64,000 nucleotides of DNA from CAZOOM01 sp964460795 (GTDB lineage: Bacteria > Omnitrophota > Omnitrophia > Omnitrophales > Aquincolibacteriaceae), in contig CAYWRU010000011.1 of NCBI GenBank assembly GCA_964460795.1, positions 8,577 through 72,576 on the forward strand, given 5' to 3'. Each line of letters opens with the position of its first letter. Position 1 is the stretch's first letter. The translations under genes were made by a program, and so were the position numbers. The notes below the pieces were generated by a model. That model did no database searches. It saw nothing but the letters and a program-made list of their open reading frames with translations, and had not been told where the DNA came from. Positions 36,487-45,167 of this stretch are shown here, one piece after another.

Positions 36487-36513
36487 GCCATTCTCCTCTA
36501 ATCAAACCATAGC

Positions 36514-36542
36514 ATCGAATTTCGATGACAGCCATAGCTGTC
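36514..36542. promoter_or_regulatory. Tandem palindromes between nuclease and XRE gene
   Basis: ATCGAATTTCGAT (36514-36526) and GACAGC-CATA-GCTGTC (36527-36542) abut each other in the 79-nt divergent intergenic region. They are plausible operators for the 74-aa XRE protein, like C-protein boxes. Confidence 0.6.
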
Positions 36543-36565
36543 AATAAAGACGGCATAATCCCGGC

Positions 36566-36790
36566 ATGGCTAAAGATATTAAAGTGCGATTTGGTAGACG
36601 TTTGAAGGAATTGAGGACAAAAGCGGGGCTGTCGGTATCAGAATTGGCCGAGCGCTCAAGCGTCAGCCGTCAACACATCCGCGATCTGGAGTTACCCTAC
36701 CCCCAAAAGAGATGCACCGTCGAAACGATTGAAAAATTGGCTAAAGGGCTCTATCTTCCAATGTGGAAACTGCTTCAATTTAAGGATTGA
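36566..36790 (+). CDS. Small XRE-family regulator (controller-like)
   Basis: 74 aa. KVRFGRRLKELRTKAGLSVS, ELAERSSVSRQHIRDLEL and TIEKLAKGLYLPMWKLLQF form a complete five-helix XRE domain with no extra domain, the size of restriction-modification controller (C) proteins. A CATAAT -10-like box lies about 8 nt before the ATG and there is no clear Shine-Dalgarno, so the message may be nearly leaderless. It probably autoregulates and controls the divergent nuclease gene through the palindromes between them. Confidence 0.75.
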   Translation: MAKDIKVRFGRRLKELRTKAGLSVSELAERSSVSRQHIRDLELPYPQKRCTVETIEKLAKGLYLPMWKLLQFKD

Positions 36791-36951
36791 AAGAAAGAAC
36801 CCGCCAGCGGTAAGAATCGACAACATCTAGAACTCGCCAAAGCCTTTAAGGTCACCTGTTTAAGACGTCCAGATTTTTAGTTCAAAATTCATATCGCAAA
36901 ATTTAAAAAAAGGTTAGACCAAGGAGTGTAGCGCACTGGTTGCTCAGAGAA

Positions 36952-38016
36952 TTATTGTTTATGACTGGCCAATTTCAAAAGATGTTCTCCAAAAGCCTGA
37001 GCCAGCAATGGAGGAACGGCATTCCCTACCTGTTTGGCCTCAGAATCAATCCCGGTTCCATAAAAAACATAACCATCAGGAAACGATTGGATTCGCGCAG
37101 CTTCTCGAACTGAAATAGCACGATTTTGAGTGGGGTGACCAAACCTTCCGTTGGATAAAGAAACACAACGACACGTTATCGTAGGCGCAGGTTTATCCAG
37201 GGACATTCGACCGTACACGTCTTTATGCCCGACAGCATTCAAATGGCATCGTAATCTTAATTCTGGCTTCAACGATGTCCGGCTCCCACCGTTCTTCGGA
37301 ATGTCCATAATCCTTTTGAGATTGATTGAGGATAGCTTCCTGACCCAATGATTTTTTACTTTCTCGCTTTTGCCCCCGGCAAACAATCGCGGCAATCCTT
37401 TAAAAGCGTCTTTAACAGTCATATGGGGATGCTTGCCTTTACCATGGGTCGGTGCTGGAATATCGATTTCATTTTTGTTCAACGCGGCAACGACCACAAA
37501 CCGTTTTCGATTCTGAGGAACACCATAATCTGCAGCATTAACAATTCTTTTCGCAATCACGTATCCGTTCTTAAAAAGAAATCTCTCAAATTGCAAATAA
37601 ACTTCATTCTCTTCATTAGCAAGACCCGGAACGTTTTCGATGAAAAGAAAATCCGGCTTGCGCGTCATTTCCAGAATAATTCGCTTAACCTCTAATAACA
37701 GAGTGCCTCTTTCATCGGAAAAGCCCTTAAGAACATTTTGTCTATTCTGACGACTGAAAGGCTGGCAGGGTGCGCAGGCAACAAGTAAAAAATATTCATC
37801 GCTCCGAATATTGATTTTGTTAATAATGTCTCGCCCCGTTACCTCTGTTATATCTTCGTGCCAAAACTCAGCTTCGGGATTGTTCTCTTCAAAAGTTTTT
37901 TTGGAAGTACCGTCAATATCAATGCCGAGCTTTACCGTTACTCCGGCCTGTCTTAAGCCATACGTTAAACCACCAGCGCCGCAGAATAAATCCACGGCTA
38001 CAATTGAGGTTGTCAT
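36952..38016 (-). CDS. DNA (cytosine-5) methyltransferase (DrmMII-like)
   Basis: 354 aa from MTTSIVAVDLFCGAGG (start chosen because ATG 38016 overlaps the vsr TGA). All 5mC motifs are present: DLFCGAGGLTYGL (I), ACAPCQPFSR (IV, catalytic Cys), FLFIENVPGL (VI), GVPQNRKRFVVV (VIII), target-recognition region ~200-270, and QVGNAVPPLLAQAFGEHL (X). It transfers methyl from SAM to cytosine C5, marking self DNA. Last gene of the DISARM-like operon, where class 2 systems carry a 5mC methyltransferase (drmMII). Target sequence cannot be read from the protein. Confidence 0.92.
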   Translation of the reverse strand: MTTSIVAVDLFCGAGGLTYGLRQAGVTVKLGIDIDGTSKKTFEENNPEAEFWHEDITEVTGRDIINKINIRSDEYFLLVACAPCQPFSRQNRQNVLKGFSDERGTLLLEVKRIILEMTRKPDFLFIENVPGLANEENEVYLQFERFLFKNGYVIAKRIVNAADYGVPQNRKRFVVVAALNKNEIDIPAPTHGKGKHPHMTVKDAFKGLPRLFAGGKSEKVKNHWVRKLSSINLKRIMDIPKNGGSRTSLKPELRLRCHLNAVGHKDVYGRMSLDKPAPTITCRCVSLSNGRFGHPTQNRAISVREAARIQSFPDGYVFYGTGIDSEAKQVGNAVPPLLAQAFGEHLLKLASHKQ

Positions 38017-38429
38017 TTTTTGATTATCTCTTCTATTTTTCTGATACATCCTTTAACGTCCTTCTTAATTTCAAAATCCCAAAATCTTAAAACCCGCCAA
38101 CCTTCTTTTTTTAAAGTCTTATTGACCAATTTATCTCTTTTGACATTTTGAGATATTTTGTCAATCCAGAATTCCTTATTTGTCTTAAAAGCATGGCGAT
38201 TCGTTTTCAAAAACTTGTAACCGTGCCAGAAAGAACTATCGCAAAAAAGGGCTATTTTTTTATCGACCAAGGCATAGTCCGGCTTGCCAAATATTTTATA
38301 CTGCTTCCGACATCGGATTCCGCTGCCGCGCAACGCTGCCCCTAATATCTTTTCTATCGCGGAACCCGCGCTCCTTATGCGAGACATGTTATAAGAAATG
38401 ACTTTTTTACTTCTCCGTTTTGAAGGCAT
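38013..38429 (-). CDS. vsr: Very short patch repair (Vsr) endonuclease-like protein
   Basis: 138 aa. SYNMSRIRSAGSAIEKILGA, FGKPDYALVDKKIALFCDSS then FWHGYKF, and FWIDKISQNVKRDKLVNKTL with GWRVLRFWDFEIK follow the Vsr family order, including the metal-binding Asp and the F-W-H-G motif. Vsr nicks at T:G mismatches created by deamination of 5-methylcytosine. The Cys/His zinc ligands of E. coli Vsr are largely absent here. It overlaps the fusion helicase gene by 23 nt and the methyltransferase start by 4 nt, so it is made with both. Its place in a DISARM operon, where drmC is usual, is noteworthy. Confidence 0.82.
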   Translation of the reverse strand: MPSKRRSKKVISYNMSRIRSAGSAIEKILGAALRGSGIRCRKQYKIFGKPDYALVDKKIALFCDSSFWHGYKFLKTNRHAFKTNKEFWIDKISQNVKRDKLVNKTLKKEGWRVLRFWDFEIKKDVKGCIRKIEEIIKK

Positions 38430-41400
38430 CCGAAAAAAATCCCAAGTTATCTTTGGTTTCTACGAGTAACCCACGATCCAAATAAACATTCTGATTTTCG
38501 CAACTAATCTCCGGCAATAGTACACACGCATGACATGCAGCCAAATTCAAGGCTTCCCGCCCCTGACCTTTACTCTCGATGCACAAGGGATCTGCAGAAC
38601 ACCACCTAGAGCCTATGACCGCGTTTTCAAAAAAGATGGGAAAACGATCATGCCGACCTTGACGAACCAAGCCGCCTAAAGTCCCCTCAGCATCCCCGGA
38701 TGAGGTATAAATCAGTAATCCACAAGTTGAAATTTTGCCCTCTTTTTCTTCGTAGTATAAGCGTTCCCGCAGAGAAGCGATGGGATAGCCGCATTCCACG
38801 CCCAAACGACGAATCAAAATATGGGACAAGGTATGAAGCATAACAAATCCGGGGGTAATCTGATCCGTAGCTACGCCGTAACTTTTTCCGCAACTTCGGT
38901 ATCTCTTACCGATATTATCGGTTCGCTGCATTACGTTTTTCTGCTTCGCCCATCTCTCAATAGCACCCGTGTCGAATCTTAAAAATATGCCTTCGCCTCT
39001 GACTTCAATTGCCGGAATTTTTCTGTCACCTCGTACGACGGAAACTCTGTGAGCTCTGACATCTCCGGTTTGTTCCGACTCAACGTTTGAGGAATCAGTC
39101 CCTAAAGGATATATTCTCGTAAAGCCCAATATGGCTCGCGTTTCCTTTAACGACCTTACAAGTACGATATCCGACACGCCAGACGGAAATTTCAATCTTC
39201 CCTTCCCGTATTCACATTCCCTTTCCAGATCGAGATTCTTATTAAAAAAATCTCGCCCGGCGAGAGAATCGGAAAAAACCAAATACTCGGCGCGTCTGTA
39301 TGCAAGTTCTCTCGAAACGTCAGAAAGTTCATCCTGATCAACGGGTTCAAAACTATCTACAAACAGCTTCCATGCCGTTTCCTTCGGAACTCCCGCCTGC
39401 TCAAATAACTTTTGTTCTACCAGTTCTCGATATTCCGGTTTCGGTTCGTTAAGCACGGATTTGAGCCTCGCAACAGCCTCCGCAATTTTTTCGTCGTTAT
39501 AATCGGGTATATAAATCGAACTCCGAACAATGGGAAAGTAAATACTGGATGCACCGCGATGTCTGATTTCCATTGATTCGCTACAAGGGGTGCTGTGAAA
39601 TGGATTACGAATATCAAGATATGTTCTACCGGTGCAAGGAAAATCTGCTCTCATTAAACTGAAAAATGAGAGTTTTTTCCCACATGAACACTCGATTCGG
39701 TCGTTGCCCAATCCGCCCGTGGGGCCGGAAGAAAAATATTTAAGGACATGCGATTGGTCGCCTTCGATTATCCCCGTAGGCGCATGCACTAAAACGTCCC
39801 ACGGGACGTCGTCGATATGGCCGTTTTGACATACTGCGATAAAACGGATCGGAATAATTGCGTGCGGATAACCATCATGCCAATGACACCATTGTTTCCT
39901 TTTTTTATTGAAGTCAAACTGCGCTTCCGCTATTCGGGCAAATTCCCTGCATTTTTGACAGTATCCCCATTTTGGGAATAAAATTCCGGCCACCGAACGC
40001 TTATCATTCTCGGTCGGAGGTGCAACGAATTCGTTTCCTCCGAGTCTTCTCAAAAATCGTCGGTCCGGTCTCTCCGTTATTGAGTTACCCTGATCCTGCC
40101 AATACGCTATCAAAGCACTTTTGTTTTTCTCAAGCTCAACGATGGCTCCGATTCCGAAAGGGACAACAAGTTGACCGCTACGCACCATATTCATGGAGTC
40201 GTCCTGACTTAATACTTCGTTCGTACCCTTCAAGGCGCACACGGTTATATTCGAACTTGAATCGACGTTGCGCATCGAACTCAACATTTCCCATTGCCAC
40301 ATCTCTTTATGGCTTTTATTCGTCGGCGACCACAAAAAATCTTTATAATTCGGATTGGCAGAAGTTGAAAGATAATTCCTCAAATCATTTAATCTTTGAT
40401 CTAAAATGTTTTTCGTTCGTTCAAGCTCTCTTAAATCGGTTTTCTCAACTCTATCAAGAATAATCTTTCCGATTCGATCAAATACCTCCTGGCTTGATCT
40501 GACATCGGTCAGTTCTTTCACGTTTTGCATCCTGAAACGATTTCTCAATAAAGAGACAATGACGCTATCGAGTCCTCTGTCCAACGCAGGCTTAGAAAAA
40601 GGGGTAAGGCTCGAAGCCTCAACATAACGATATAACGCTTTGTGATACCCGGTAAAATTTTCATAATAAGATTTATCCCGTGATCGCGAAAAATCATAAA
40701 GCGCACACACTATCCCCGGATATTGTCTACCGACACGGCTGGAGGCCTGGATGTATTCGGCATTCGATTTCGGTTGACTGGCGATCACCATAATTCCCAA
40801 CCTCGATATATCCACCCCCACCGAAAACATATTGGTTGTCAGGACGGTATCAACGCATGATTTTTCTCCCATTTGAATTCCTAACTGAGCAAGCATATCG
40901 GGTATTTCTTTGCTTTTTCTCATTCCCGTCATTTCTAAAAGTTCATAAACGACTCTACGCCTCATTCCGATTCTTTGAGACAGTGCTTTCATTCGATCAT
41001 TTATGTCTTGAGAAATTAAACTGTGACACTTTCCGAGTTCTCTGATGCTGTTAAAATACGCGATCAATGTCCAGTAAGGGTCGAGATATTTGTTAGGATT
41101 TGTAAATCGTTCTTCTTTGCGTCCGCCTTGCGCTTCTGCGGTATATCTCTCGCATAAAACGGCAGTCCCTTGAAGAATTGCGGCCATGATTCTGATTTCT
41201 GTCGTCGTTAAAGTATGGCCGGATGCCTGAACTCCGATAAAAATTCTTCCGGGTGCGTCGGCATGAAGAATTTCTTTTGAAAAAAAGTTATCCCCGATTT
41301 GAATGCCGGGAGGAGGGAATTGCCGAACGGCTCTTTTAAATAAACTTTCGCACTGTTGTTTTGCTCCTCTTATCGTGGCCGTCGCCGCAACAATCTTAGG

Positions 41401-43416
41401 AGTTACGTTTTTAAGAGCACACATTTCCTCTATCACCAATTCAAAAAGGCCAACCATCGTACCCAACGGCCCGGCGATAAGGTGCAATTCGTCTTGAATA
41501 ATCAATGACGGTGGCAATTTCGAATTGCCCGTATCCGCCGCAAAAAGTCTTGCAACGTCTTTACTGCCTTCGGTTGCGGTTGTCGACATGGCGGCAAACT
41601 TGTCGACAGTACTAATAACAAGGCTCGGAGGGGCGTCATAAATATCTTCATCGATAAATAACAGCGGAATTTCGTCTTTGAACGGACAGGAAGAATCGGA
41701 GCATTTAATGCGTGGTTTTTTCTTGATGTACTGGACTTTAGCATCGCACCAGGGACATTTTTCGACAATTGATGTATGGTCGTCATTGTCCAGTCTGCGT
41801 CTATAAGATGCGACGTCATTGGGCGTGACTTCGCCACCAACCCAGATACCGATCGTAATTTTATCCTTCCCTAAAAGCCTCTCATTTTCTGCCCGAAGCC
41901 GTTCGCAAGCACAGATCACTCTGGCTGCACGCTGCAATTGTTGAGTTGTCAGCAACCGCAATGTATAACGCATAATGACGGCTGTTCCGGAACCGTCAGA
42001 ACCGTATTTGAGGCGGCGATAAATGATCGTGAAAACAGCAGTCCCTAAATATGCTTCTGTTTTCCCGCCGCCGGTCGGAAACCAGATGAGATCAACGAGT
42101 TCTCTGTCACTGCTCTTTTCTTGGGTTAATCCAGGCAAATTCATAAGAATGAACGCTATTTGAAAAGCACGCCATTTATTCTCGTCGGATTTTTGCTGGA
42201 GAGCCATTACCTTATTCATGAGGGAGAAAGCAAGCATGCTTTTCCCGTCACTCTCTAAAAGAGCAATGCCTTCCAAAATTCGGTTTGCGCTATTTCTGCA
42301 TTGAGTTAAATTGCTAACAGCGGCTTCTTTAAGACCGTCTTCCATCCTATTTACAGCGGCTTCCTGATCGACGATCCACTCAAGATACAACTTCGGAATT
42401 TGATTAAGTTCCGAAATTATTAAATTTCGCTTCTCCTTCGAATCATCGGCCAAAAATTTCATGTCCAATGCTTTTAACTTCTCGCTGTGTTCTCCGATTT
42501 GATATTCGATATTCGGCACCTCTTCTACGGGGAGCGAAGACGTGGCAACGTTTCTGACGCGACCGTTTCCGGCATCATCACTCCATTTGGCGGCACATCC
42601 GTGCCCTATGGCAAAAGTTTGTTTCCGAGAAAAAAGCAGCTCGTAATTTTGTTCTTCTTTTTCATCGACTGCCCGGAACACTTTTCGGGGAATAAAAATT
42701 TCCTGCCCTTTCGAGCCGGAAATTTCTAATTCGGTTTGAAAAAATGAGTTGAGGGCGATGAACGATTGACTTATTACGTCATCGTCGGCATTGACACTAA
42801 ACGTATTTTCATTGACCAAACTCGCCGTCAAAAAACCGGTTGTTTTGTCAAACACAAAAAGGAGGAATAAGCCTTTGCAGATAGGAATTTTCTTTTTGCC
42901 TGATTCCAATTCACCGTAGGTAACAACACCGTCTTTCCGCATTGGTATCCGTTTCCAAACACGGCTCTTTTTCGGTTTAGCAGGGGCCTGCTGTTCATCG
43001 GACGGCGCTTGAATTCCCGTCTCTTCTTTGACAAAGGGTTCATATCTCGCTGCAGTTACTTTGAAGGCAATATCCGCTCGTAGCGCAACATTAATCATGC
43101 AACTCAGGCCTATGCAGGAAGGCATGTATACATTGGCTAAGTCATATATTTTTAATTCGGATTTATCAGTAGCCAAATCATCGGAGGATTTCTCCGTTAC
43201 GCCGTCCGCCCCTGTTTCGTCTAATGTCTCTTCGGAAAATTCAGATTTCTCGACGGATGTGCTTTGGGGATATAAAATTCCGGCGATGTAATAATCCCTA
43301 TGAGGTAGCGCCAGCAATTCTTCCGTTTCTTCGTGAGGGCCTATCAACTCATTATGAATGTAATCAATCAGATCCTGCCGAACAATCCGATGCTCTTCTT
43401 TTTCTGATCCGGTCAT
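38407..43416 (-). CDS. drmAB: DrmA-DrmB fusion: DISARM helicase plus DUF1998 protein
   Basis: 1,669 aa. Residues ~1-400 form the DrmA N-terminal region (begins VRQDLIDYIHNELIGP). Helicase core: LIWFPTGGGKTEAYLGTA (Walker A, ~445), SLIIQDELHLIAGPLG (DE-x-H, ~640), MFSVGVDISRLGIMVI and IQASSRVGRQYPG (motifs V-VI, ~880-900). From ~1075, MVRSGQLVVPFGIGAIVEL is the usual DrmB opening, then zinc-type clusters (WGYCQKCREFA, IECSCGKK) and a C-terminal DUF1998 domain (LHTLSHILIRRLGVECGY, CGLLIYTSSGDAEGTLGGLV). DrmA and DrmB are normally separate; DrmAB senses free DNA ends and translocates. Overlaps both neighbours (4 and 23 nt). Confidence 0.85.
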   Translation of the reverse strand: MTGSEKEEHRIVRQDLIDYIHNELIGPHEETEELLALPHRDYYIAGILYPQSTSVEKSEFSEETLDETGADGVTEKSSDDLATDKSELKIYDLANVYMPSCIGLSCMINVALRADIAFKVTAARYEPFVKEETGIQAPSDEQQAPAKPKKSRVWKRIPMRKDGVVTYGELESGKKKIPICKGLFLLFVFDKTTGFLTASLVNENTFSVNADDDVISQSFIALNSFFQTELEISGSKGQEIFIPRKVFRAVDEKEEQNYELLFSRKQTFAIGHGCAAKWSDDAGNGRVRNVATSSLPVEEVPNIEYQIGEHSEKLKALDMKFLADDSKEKRNLIISELNQIPKLYLEWIVDQEAAVNRMEDGLKEAAVSNLTQCRNSANRILEGIALLESDGKSMLAFSLMNKVMALQQKSDENKWRAFQIAFILMNLPGLTQEKSSDRELVDLIWFPTGGGKTEAYLGTAVFTIIYRRLKYGSDGSGTAVIMRYTLRLLTTQQLQRAARVICACERLRAENERLLGKDKITIGIWVGGEVTPNDVASYRRRLDNDDHTSIVEKCPWCDAKVQYIKKKPRIKCSDSSCPFKDEIPLLFIDEDIYDAPPSLVISTVDKFAAMSTTATEGSKDVARLFAADTGNSKLPPSLIIQDELHLIAGPLGTMVGLFELVIEEMCALKNVTPKIVAATATIRGAKQQCESLFKRAVRQFPPPGIQIGDNFFSKEILHADAPGRIFIGVQASGHTLTTTEIRIMAAILQGTAVLCERYTAEAQGGRKEERFTNPNKYLDPYWTLIAYFNSIRELGKCHSLISQDINDRMKALSQRIGMRRRVVYELLEMTGMRKSKEIPDMLAQLGIQMGEKSCVDTVLTTNMFSVGVDISRLGIMVIASQPKSNAEYIQASSRVGRQYPGIVCALYDFSRSRDKSYYENFTGYHKALYRYVEASSLTPFSKPALDRGLDSVIVSLLRNRFRMQNVKELTDVRSSQEVFDRIGKIILDRVEKTDLRELERTKNILDQRLNDLRNYLSTSANPNYKDFLWSPTNKSHKEMWQWEMLSSMRNVDSSSNITVCALKGTNEVLSQDDSMNMVRSGQLVVPFGIGAIVELEKNKSALIAYWQDQGNSITERPDRRFLRRLGGNEFVAPPTENDKRSVAGILFPKWGYCQKCREFARIAEAQFDFNKKRKQWCHWHDGYPHAIIPIRFIAVCQNGHIDDVPWDVLVHAPTGIIEGDQSHVLKYFSSGPTGGLGNDRIECSCGKKLSFFSLMRADFPCTGRTYLDIRNPFHSTPCSESMEIRHRGASSIYFPIVRSSIYIPDYNDEKIAEAVARLKSVLNEPKPEYRELVEQKLFEQAGVPKETAWKLFVDSFEPVDQDELSDVSRELAYRRAEYLVFSDSLAGRDFFNKNLDLERECEYGKGRLKFPSGVSDIVLVRSLKETRAILGFTRIYPLGTDSSNVESEQTGDVRAHRVSVVRGDRKIPAIEVRGEGIFLRFDTGAIERWAKQKNVMQRTDNIGKRYRSCGKSYGVATDQITPGFVMLHTLSHILIRRLGVECGYPIASLRERLYYEEKEGKISTCGLLIYTSSGDAEGTLGGLVRQGRHDRFPIFFENAVIGSRWCSADPLCIESKGQGREALNLAACHACVLLPEISCENQNVYLDRGLLVETKDNLGFFSDAFKTEK

Positions 43417-45167
43417 ATCATGGCCGCCTTATTTAGGACATATTCTTTCGATCTTTTTTCGTAGTCCCGTTTCAAATCCTCTTCCATGAAAATATATAAG
43501 AGACTTTTCGCCCTTGTCATCATCACGTATAAAAGTCTCACATCGTCTAACCTCTCAATATCGGGAAGGATAACAACGCTGTTTTCTAACCCCTTGAAAT
43601 CCTTTGCGGAGCAGACAACAACGTAATGTCTTTCTTTTATCAAATCGTTCTCGTCATTTATTTCTCGCAATTCATATTTCAAAGAGTCGCACTTACATTT
43701 TTGGACGAAGTCGCGGGTAGAACGCATGGTTAAAACCGTTATTTGGTCGGCCTTTACCCCGTCATCCGCCAATTTGTTTAAAAGTTCGTGAAATATATTT
43801 TCATCGGTAGAAGAATGCTTATAAAAAACTGGCCGCACTTCTGCTCCGCCGTCATGGAGAACGTGATGAAACAAAAAACGGGTAATTTTCTCAGTTTCTT
43901 CGGCTATGCTTCGGGCATTTCTGCAATTGCACTTCAGTTCTGCCTGGGTAGGCATAAATTCCCGTAATGCACTTTCTATACGCGCGTCTCCTTCATCATG
44001 TAAACCGGATTGCCTGAATTTGTCGGAAAAAATTGCCCATGCTCCCCGCCTGAACCCGTCCTTTAAAAGGCAGTTAAGAATTTCGAGACACTGCCCTTTC
44101 AATAAATCCTGTCCTTCGTCGACAATCAAATCATCAAATTTAAAAAGATCGCTTTGCCGGTGTAATATTTCAGAAACGCGGTTGATTTCCTGAGCGTCGG
44201 CTTCCTCATATTTTGTAAGTTTAAGAGGAAAAGAGGACGGCTCGGTCTGCTTTGTCTTACAAAAATAATCGACGATTCCGGCAAAGTTGGTAACGCTGAT
44301 CAAATTCCGTTCCTGGAATTTGTCACAAATTGCGTTAATATATCGAGCCAAATACGGGGAAAAACAAACAAAGAGAACCTTTTTACCTTTTCGACTTTGA
44401 TATTTGATCCGCTCGAGAGCTAGTAGCGTTTTGCCGGTTCCGGCGGCACCAGAAATCAAAATTCGTTGATTGCTCTCAAGAGCGGAGAGAGTTCGACATT
44501 GTTCCTCCGTCAACTTGATCAATTCGGACTCCGTTCTTTTCAAATAGTCAGATAGAGGTACTGAAAATTCAAAATCTCCGCGTAAATACTCAATTAGCTC
44601 ATCCATTTCTATTTCAGAAATTGTTCTGGCATTATTTTTCTTCTTTGACCAATACGTCATTACACGCTCTAAGTAACTGTCAAAGTTAAGTTCAAGCATA
44701 GGCTTGTCGCAAACTATGTCAGAATCCCATTCGACGCTTTGTTCCCGAAATAAAATATCTGAGAAAAATACACCGTAACCAAAAGTCGTCTTGGCATATA
44801 TGGAATGCTCCCCGAAGCGTCTTAAAAGTCTCTGTCTGAGACTGTACATATTCTTTTTTACCTGTTCGAACGGACCTTCGATTTTTTTAGTGATTCCGCC
44901 GAATCGATCCTTAAACTCCCATACACCGCCTTTTCTGGACACTTCTCCGCTTTTAACTTCAAAACAAAATACGCCATTTTCGCAAATATAAATGAAATCA
45001 ATTTCACATTCCGCCTTCCTGGATATGTGTTCGGGAATATTGAGAGAATGTAAACAATACGCGGTAGTCGGTATTTTAATACGCTGAAATGCCGCAAAGA
45101 TTTTTCTCTCCCCCCCGCTCGGATTACTTTTGGAAATGCCCGTGGGTATAAGTTTGATTTCAGGCAT
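43413..45167 (-). CDS. NERD-domain UvrD-like helicase
   Basis: 584 aa. Residues ~1-130 hold a NERD nuclease-related domain (CEIDFIYICENGVFCFEVKS, with E/D, E-V-K). Residues ~215-580 form a superfamily-1 helicase core: LTEEQCRTLSALESNQRILI, SGAAGTGKTLLALERI (Walker A), FKFDDLIVDEGQDL (Walker B/DEGQ), NCRNARSIAE, VVCSAKDFKGLENSVVIL and LLYVMMTRAKSLLYIF (VI). Combined nuclease-like and helicase domains suggest DNA processing at foreign ends. It overlaps drmE by 1 nt and drmAB by 4 nt, so it is an integral operon member, though not a standard DISARM component. Confidence 0.85.
   Translation of the reverse strand: MPEIKLIPTGISKSNPSGGERKIFAAFQRIKIPTTAYCLHSLNIPEHISRKAECEIDFIYICENGVFCFEVKSGEVSRKGGVWEFKDRFGGITKKIEGPFEQVKKNMYSLRQRLLRRFGEHSIYAKTTFGYGVFFSDILFREQSVEWDSDIVCDKPMLELNFDSYLERVMTYWSKKKNNARTISEIEMDELIEYLRGDFEFSVPLSDYLKRTESELIKLTEEQCRTLSALESNQRILISGAAGTGKTLLALERIKYQSRKGKKVLFVCFSPYLARYINAICDKFQERNLISVTNFAGIVDYFCKTKQTEPSSFPLKLTKYEEADAQEINRVSEILHRQSDLFKFDDLIVDEGQDLLKGQCLEILNCLLKDGFRRGAWAIFSDKFRQSGLHDEGDARIESALREFMPTQAELKCNCRNARSIAEETEKITRFLFHHVLHDGGAEVRPVFYKHSSTDENIFHELLNKLADDGVKADQITVLTMRSTRDFVQKCKCDSLKYELREINDENDLIKERHYVVVCSAKDFKGLENSVVILPDIERLDDVRLLYVMMTRAKSLLYIFMEEDLKRDYEKRSKEYVLNKAAMI

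Noticed and set aside
39972..40463. 163-codon plus-strand frame opposite the DrmA-DrmB fusion
   Set aside because: Antisense to conserved helicase/DUF1998 coding sequence and without recognisable features.
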